From Apoderus coryli (Eukaryota; Arthropoda; Insecta; Coleoptera; Attelabidae), in assembly GCA_911728435.2 (NCBI GenBank), contig OU452213.1, positions 6,303,834 through 6,367,833 on the forward strand: a DNA stretch of 64,000 nucleotides. The letters run 5' to 3'. The position numbers were made by a program, and so were the translations under genes. Shown here piece after piece: positions 60,171-64,000 of this stretch (its first letter is position 1; each line of letters begins with the position of its first letter). Under the pieces are notes generated by a model that had not been told where the DNA came from, searched no databases, and saw only the letters and a program-made list of their open reading frames with translations.

Positions 60171-62885
60171 ATTAAGGCTTTCCATACGCGAAAATGCCTC
60201 AATACCAATGACAGCTTGCAGCAAGAATTCTTCATTACACTCAACATAGAATTTTTGGTTAGGAAAATAATATTCGCCATTAAGGCTTTCCATACACGAG
60301 AATGCGTGTGGGACACCCGGTAGAATATTTCCGTTTCCTATAGAAAAATGCCACCCGGTATAGAACTTGCAGTGTTATTATCTTCACCAATGTCCATCTT
60401 GTTATAGTTGAGACAGTTTGATTTTTCGGCTAGAGCCAATTTCCACCACTAAGGCTTATCATACACGAGAATTGTTGTCAATTTGATATTGATCAGGGAT
60501 TGTTTGATGTTGTGAATGTGTCTCATTTACTGGATCGTGTGATTACTGAGGTCTATGGAGCTTTGAGAAGGTTAAAAGCTAAATTTACATCGGGTCCTGA
60601 TGGTATACCATCTTTTGTAATTAGGGATTGTGCCACTGTGTTTGCTAAACCATTGTGTAGAATATTCAATGTTTCTTTGCGATCGTGTAGTTTCCCCTCT
60701 GATTGGAAATCTTCTAGAGTAACGCCGGTTCATAAGAAGGGAGATAAACAGGATATTTCAAAGTGTTTTTCTAAAGTTTGTGAATTTGTACTCCATGATA
60801 TTATTATGAGCCATGTTAGGCGTCAGATTTCATCGGTACAACATGGCTTTTTTCCCGGTCGTTCTACGTCAACTAATTTATTGGTTTTAACACAGTTTTG
60901 AACTGAGCGACTTGATAACGGGGGTCAGGTAGATGTACTCTACACTGATTTTTCTAAAGCCTTTGATAGACTTGATCATGGTATTCTACTGCGTAAACTG
61001 TGTCGTTATGGACTATTTTATAATTTACTGCTGCTTTTGAAGTCGTATCTGAAGGATATATTTCAGTATGTGGAAAGTGGAGGATTTCGTTCCGCAAATT
61101 TTAAAGTGTCATCTGGTGTTCCCCAGGGCTCTGTCCTTGGACCATTGTTTGTTCCTGTGTTTTATCGATGATATTTCTAGTGGCTTGACAAATAGTTCGT
61201 TATTATCTGCTGACGACTTCAAATTATATTCTGTCATTAATAGTACTGAAGATTGTTCTCATCTTCAGGACGATTTAAATGTTGTATATGAGTGGTGTGT
61301 CCGTAATAATCTTTATCTGAATATTGATAAATGTTTTAGTGTTTCCTATACACGGAAAATAAACCCTGTCAAATTTTCATATTGTATAAATAATAGTCCA
61401 TTAACAACTTGTAATGAGTTTAAAGATTTAGGTGTTTGGTTTGATGGTAAACTGAGCTTTACTAATCATTACAATAATATAGTTTCAGCATCCTATAGAT
61501 CTCTGGGTTTTATTGTGCGCAATTCGAAAGAGTTTGTGACACCTCAAACTCTCATTGTTCTTTTCAACGCAGTTGTGAGATCTAAACTGGAATATGCATC
61601 TGTAGTATGGAATCCTATGTATGCCATACATATAAATAATATTGAACGCATCCAGCGTCGTTTTGCCAAGTTGCTGTGGTTTCGGGTTGATGGGGTTTAT
61701 CCATCCATTGGGTTTCCTCATGATATTCTGGTAAACCATTTTAATCTAGTATCATTAAATACTCGGAGAGAATATTCTGCTCTAGTATTGCTCTTTAAGA
61801 TTATTAATGGACTTCATGACTGTCCAGAGTTTTTAAGCCAGATTCCTTTTTGTGTCACAAATCTACGTACACGTAATAACGGAATTGTATTTTACTTTCC
61901 GGCCCCGCGTACTAATTTGTTGTTGCGTTCCCCTTTATATTTTATGTGCCATATTTGTAACTCTGTGTCCGAGCAAATTGATATTTTTAATTCCACTTTG
62001 TCTTGTATAAAAAATATATTTCTTAGGATATAAATTTAGTGTTAGATATTAAGAATTTACTGTAATTTTTCCTGCCCTTTAATTGGATTATTTATCTGTC
62101 TGGGCAGTGTACCTTAAATAAATAAATAAATTGTAATCAAAAATGTGAGCTCATTCGATATTTTGCAGTAAATTTAACAAGAACAAAGATTGGTCCATAG
62201 AATTTGACATTACGAGACGATTCATGCTCATAAATTAGTTCTTTTGTCGTGATAAATTTTGCAGGGATTATTTGCAATTAAGGCCTTCCATACCTGAAAA
62301 TTATTGCTATAAAAGCCAATAAATTTGTTAATATACTTAACAAAGATTTTTCGATGAGGTTGGGAAATATTATAAAGAATTTCCACCACTAAGGCTTCGC
62401 ATATACGAGAATTGTTAACAAAAAATTTAGGAAAATTCAGTACTTTGCTAAGTTAACTAACTTAGACTTTTTGAAAAAGTGTCAGTCAATAAGGCTTTCC
62501 TCACGCGAAAATGTTGTTTTACCAAGGATTATTGCAAGCAAATTTGTACGAGAAAATCAAGATTAATAGGTCAAATTCATTATTAATACTATCCATAGAT
62601 TTAACAGATTTTTTTTTAAAGAATTCGTTATTAAGACTGTCCAAATACTTCACATAGTTTGTTTATTGGGTAAGTTTAAATTTTTAGTGGGCCTTTAATA
62701 GATGCTGAGGGTTGTGCAAAACGCATTTTGCAGTGAATTTAATTTTCTTTGCAAATTAATCACGGGTTTCCACACTTCACATTTATTTTTGCAGTTAAGG
62801 CTTTCCACACACAAGAATTATTTTACAGTAAATATATATTTTCGCAAATTGCATCATCTATTAAGGCTTTCCATACATGAAAATT
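60171..62885 (+). repeat. Irregular array of a ~24-bp motif (TAAGGCTTTCCATAC plus ACGAGAATT-like)
   Basis: Nine matches in the same orientation start at about 60,171, 60,279, 60,448, 62,278, 62,388, 62,488, 62,630, 62,794 and 62,860. The fourth follows the third after a 1.65-kb retroelement insertion. Spacing is 66-170 bp, often near 100-110. Two matches share a longer left context (TTTCCACCACTAAGGCTT). Looks like a decayed tandem repeat or satellite with one conserved core; intervening sequence is poorly conserved. Confidence 0.75.
60486..62131 (+). pseudogene. Non-LTR retrotransposon RT pseudogene, copy 2 of a close pair (group 1)
   Basis: Nearly identical by eye to 10,919-12,551. Frames: 60,500-60,901 (GPDGIPSFVIRDC) and 61,068-62,033 (SADDFKLY catalytic box, with the first position Ser instead of Tyr, then EWCVRNNLYLNIDKC, SKLEYASVVWNPMYA). 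Lesions: a 24-bp loss near 60,763 removing the YRPISIQS segment, a TGA at about 60,899, a frame-disrupting region near 60,900-61,100, and an extra T near 61,150. The 48 bp missing in copy 1 are present here. The 5' end is truncated inside the coding region; AAAT tail at about 62,115-62,131. Confidence 0.9.
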
Positions 62886-63010
62886 TTGCTGATTTCACAG
62901 CTGCTTCATGCAAACCACCAAAATGAGGGGATCTTGCGGGTTGAAATTTCAATTCTATGGAATTTTGTGAAAGAAAATGATTACATTTTTCAAATTTATG
63001 TATATTTGTT
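62880..63010 (-). repeat. Inverted copy of part of the adjacent BEL/Pao integrase
   Basis: This ~130-bp segment is the reverse complement, with few differences, of about 63,190-63,317 inside the integrase reading frame (TTTCACAGCTGCTTCATGCA here, its complement there). It directly abuts the 5' truncation point of the BEL/Pao fragment at about 63,010, so the two could form a hairpin. Confidence 0.85.
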
Positions 63011-63825
63011 TGTTTTACTTCGAAATCTGTGCATCTGGAACTTGTGGGGGATTTAACTTCACATGCTTTTTTAAATTCATTAAAAAGATTTACAGCAAGG
63101 CGCGGTTTATGCGCAAAAATTTATTCGGATAATGGTTCCAATTTTGTTGGGGCAAGTAACGAATTAAAGAATGTCTCAGCTCTGTTATCAAATGTTCATA
63201 AATATGAAAAATGTAATCATTTTCTTTCACAAAATTCCATAGAATGGAAATTTCAACCCGCAAGATCCCCTCATTTTGATGGTTTGCATGAAGCAGCTGT
63301 GAAATCAGCAAAATTTCATTTGAAGCGTATTATAGGCAATGCGCATTTAACATATGAGGAATTATCGACTGTCATAGCACAAGTTGAATCTGTTCTTAAC
63401 TCTAGACCTATTACACCTTTATCTAATGATCCTAATGATTTTTCAATTCTGGTCATTTTCTTATTGGTGACTCACTTCTGTCATTGCCTCAATCTGATCT
63501 AAGTGAAATAGAGGGTAATCGTCTCAAACAGTATTACCGGCTGCAGCAAATGATTCAACATTTCTGGAAACGTTGGAAATCTGAATATTTAACGACATTA
63601 CAACAACGAAAAAAATGGAAGAAAGGTGATGTCAATGATTTGTTTTCACCTGGAAGTATTGTGTTGATTAAGGATGAAAATACACCACCTCTATCCTGGC
63701 CAATGGGAAGAATTGTTGCAACATTCCCTGGAAGGGATGGAAGAGTGCGAGTCGTCAAGACAGCTTACAGTTCGACACCATTTAAGCGTGCAATAAATAA
63801 AGTGTGTCCATTGCCAATAGACTGA
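63011..63825 (+). pseudogene. BEL/Pao LTR-retrotransposon 3' part: integrase and C-terminal domain
   Basis: Old retroelement copy. In-frame sequence begins near 63,011 (FTSKSVHLELVGDLTS); the 63,029-63,502 frame carries the second and third integrase catalytic residues, YSDNGSNFVGA (Asp) and HEAAVKSAKFHL (Glu). The region with the first Asp is lost at the truncation. A frameshift at about 63,452 leads into the 63,484-63,825 frame with WPMGRIVATFPGRDGRVRVV and FKRAINKVCPLP, the DUF5641-type C terminus of BEL/Pao polyproteins. Non-functional in this form. Confidence 0.88.
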
Positions 63826-63861
63826 ACTTTGGAAAGTCGCCTTTCCAAGGCGGGCGACATA

Positions 63862-64000
63862 TGTTAAAGAATTTAAGTTTTTTATGTTGTAATTTATTAC
63901 ACTTTGTATGTTTATTTAGTTAAAAAATATCGAGCATGTTAAAAAAAAATGTTTTTGATTTTGACATTGTCAATTACAATTAAAAAAGAAAGATGAATTC
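63862..64000 (+). repeat. Start of the BEL/Pao 3' LTR (cut by window end)
   Basis: After the stop codon, a purine-rich AAGGCGGGCGA (polypurine-tract-like) at about 63,848-63,858 is followed by TGTTAAAG at 63,862, the usual TG start of an LTR. The matching 5' LTR is absent (5' truncated) and the right end lies outside the window, so this is inferred from position. Confidence 0.6.

Noticed and set aside
60171..62885. Possible CRISPR-like array (short conserved motif with spacers)
   Set aside because: Eukaryotic context, uneven spacing (66-170 bp), diverged repeats and no cas genes.

Overview
This window is nuclear DNA from an arthropod, most likely an insect; the order cannot be fixed (a beetle is possible, but this is only a guess). 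The evidence is spliced genes with GT-AG introns, AT-rich intergenic DNA and a dense load of insect-type transposable elements: non-LTR retrotransposons of several lineages, mariner-like transposons, BEL/Pao LTR elements, MITEs and foldback elements. No bacterial operon, CRISPR array or viral genome is present.

Only two complete host genes are clear. A ten-exon plus-strand gene at 14,799-18,942 encodes a 630-residue CFAP206 (radial-spoke docking protein of cilia and sperm flagella). A three-exon minus-strand gene at 24,709-21,607 encodes a 269-residue chromatin protein with an N-terminal DEK_C domain, a charged linker and a C-terminal SWIB domain (UAF30/spp27-like). A lone minus-strand first exon at 13,506-13,407 has a signal-peptide-like start and a good donor but no visible partner exons. 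Two inverted copies of a broken THAP-domain gene sit in the arms of a large palindrome at 25,755-28,564.

Layout. 1-13 kb: scrap of a mariner 3' end, then five decayed non-LTR elements and a DDE-transposon scrap. 13-25 kb: the host-gene island, with retroelement and MITE debris in introns and between genes. 25.7-28.6 kb: the THAP palindrome. 28.6-57 kb: a repeat desert with foldback elements rich in AACGTT, many mariner-type ends (ACAGGGTGT), a four-unit 114-bp tandem repeat that stays open in frame, a BEL/Pao fragment fused in frame to a non-LTR reverse transcriptase, two mariner transposase copies (one split by a retroelement) and further non-LTR copies. 57-62.1 kb: a non-LTR element with a single stop codon, then a region with a recurring TAAGGCTTTCCATAC-type motif interrupted by a close twin of the 10.9-kb retroelement. 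62.9-64 kb: the 3' end of a BEL/Pao element (integrase, C-terminal domain, start of the 3' LTR), with an inverted copy of its own integrase fragment abutting its truncated 5' side.

The non-LTR copies fall by eye into three groups: (1) 0.6-2.1, 10.9-12.5, 48.7-50.8 and 60.5-62.1 kb, with AAAT-type or TTA-type tails; (2) 4.6-6.7, 36.7-37.7, 44.2-45.2, 51.8-53.8, 55.4-56.4 and 57.2-59.6 kb, several ending in a CFYSVDE-type C terminus; (3) 7.6-9.2, 19.4-21.2 and 33.3-34.4 kb. Almost all are 5' truncated and carry frameshifts, stops or damaged YADD boxes. No single undescribed functional system was found. The most unusual items are the THAP palindrome, the AACGTT foldback family, the 60-63 kb motif array and the chimeric BEL/non-LTR reading frame.
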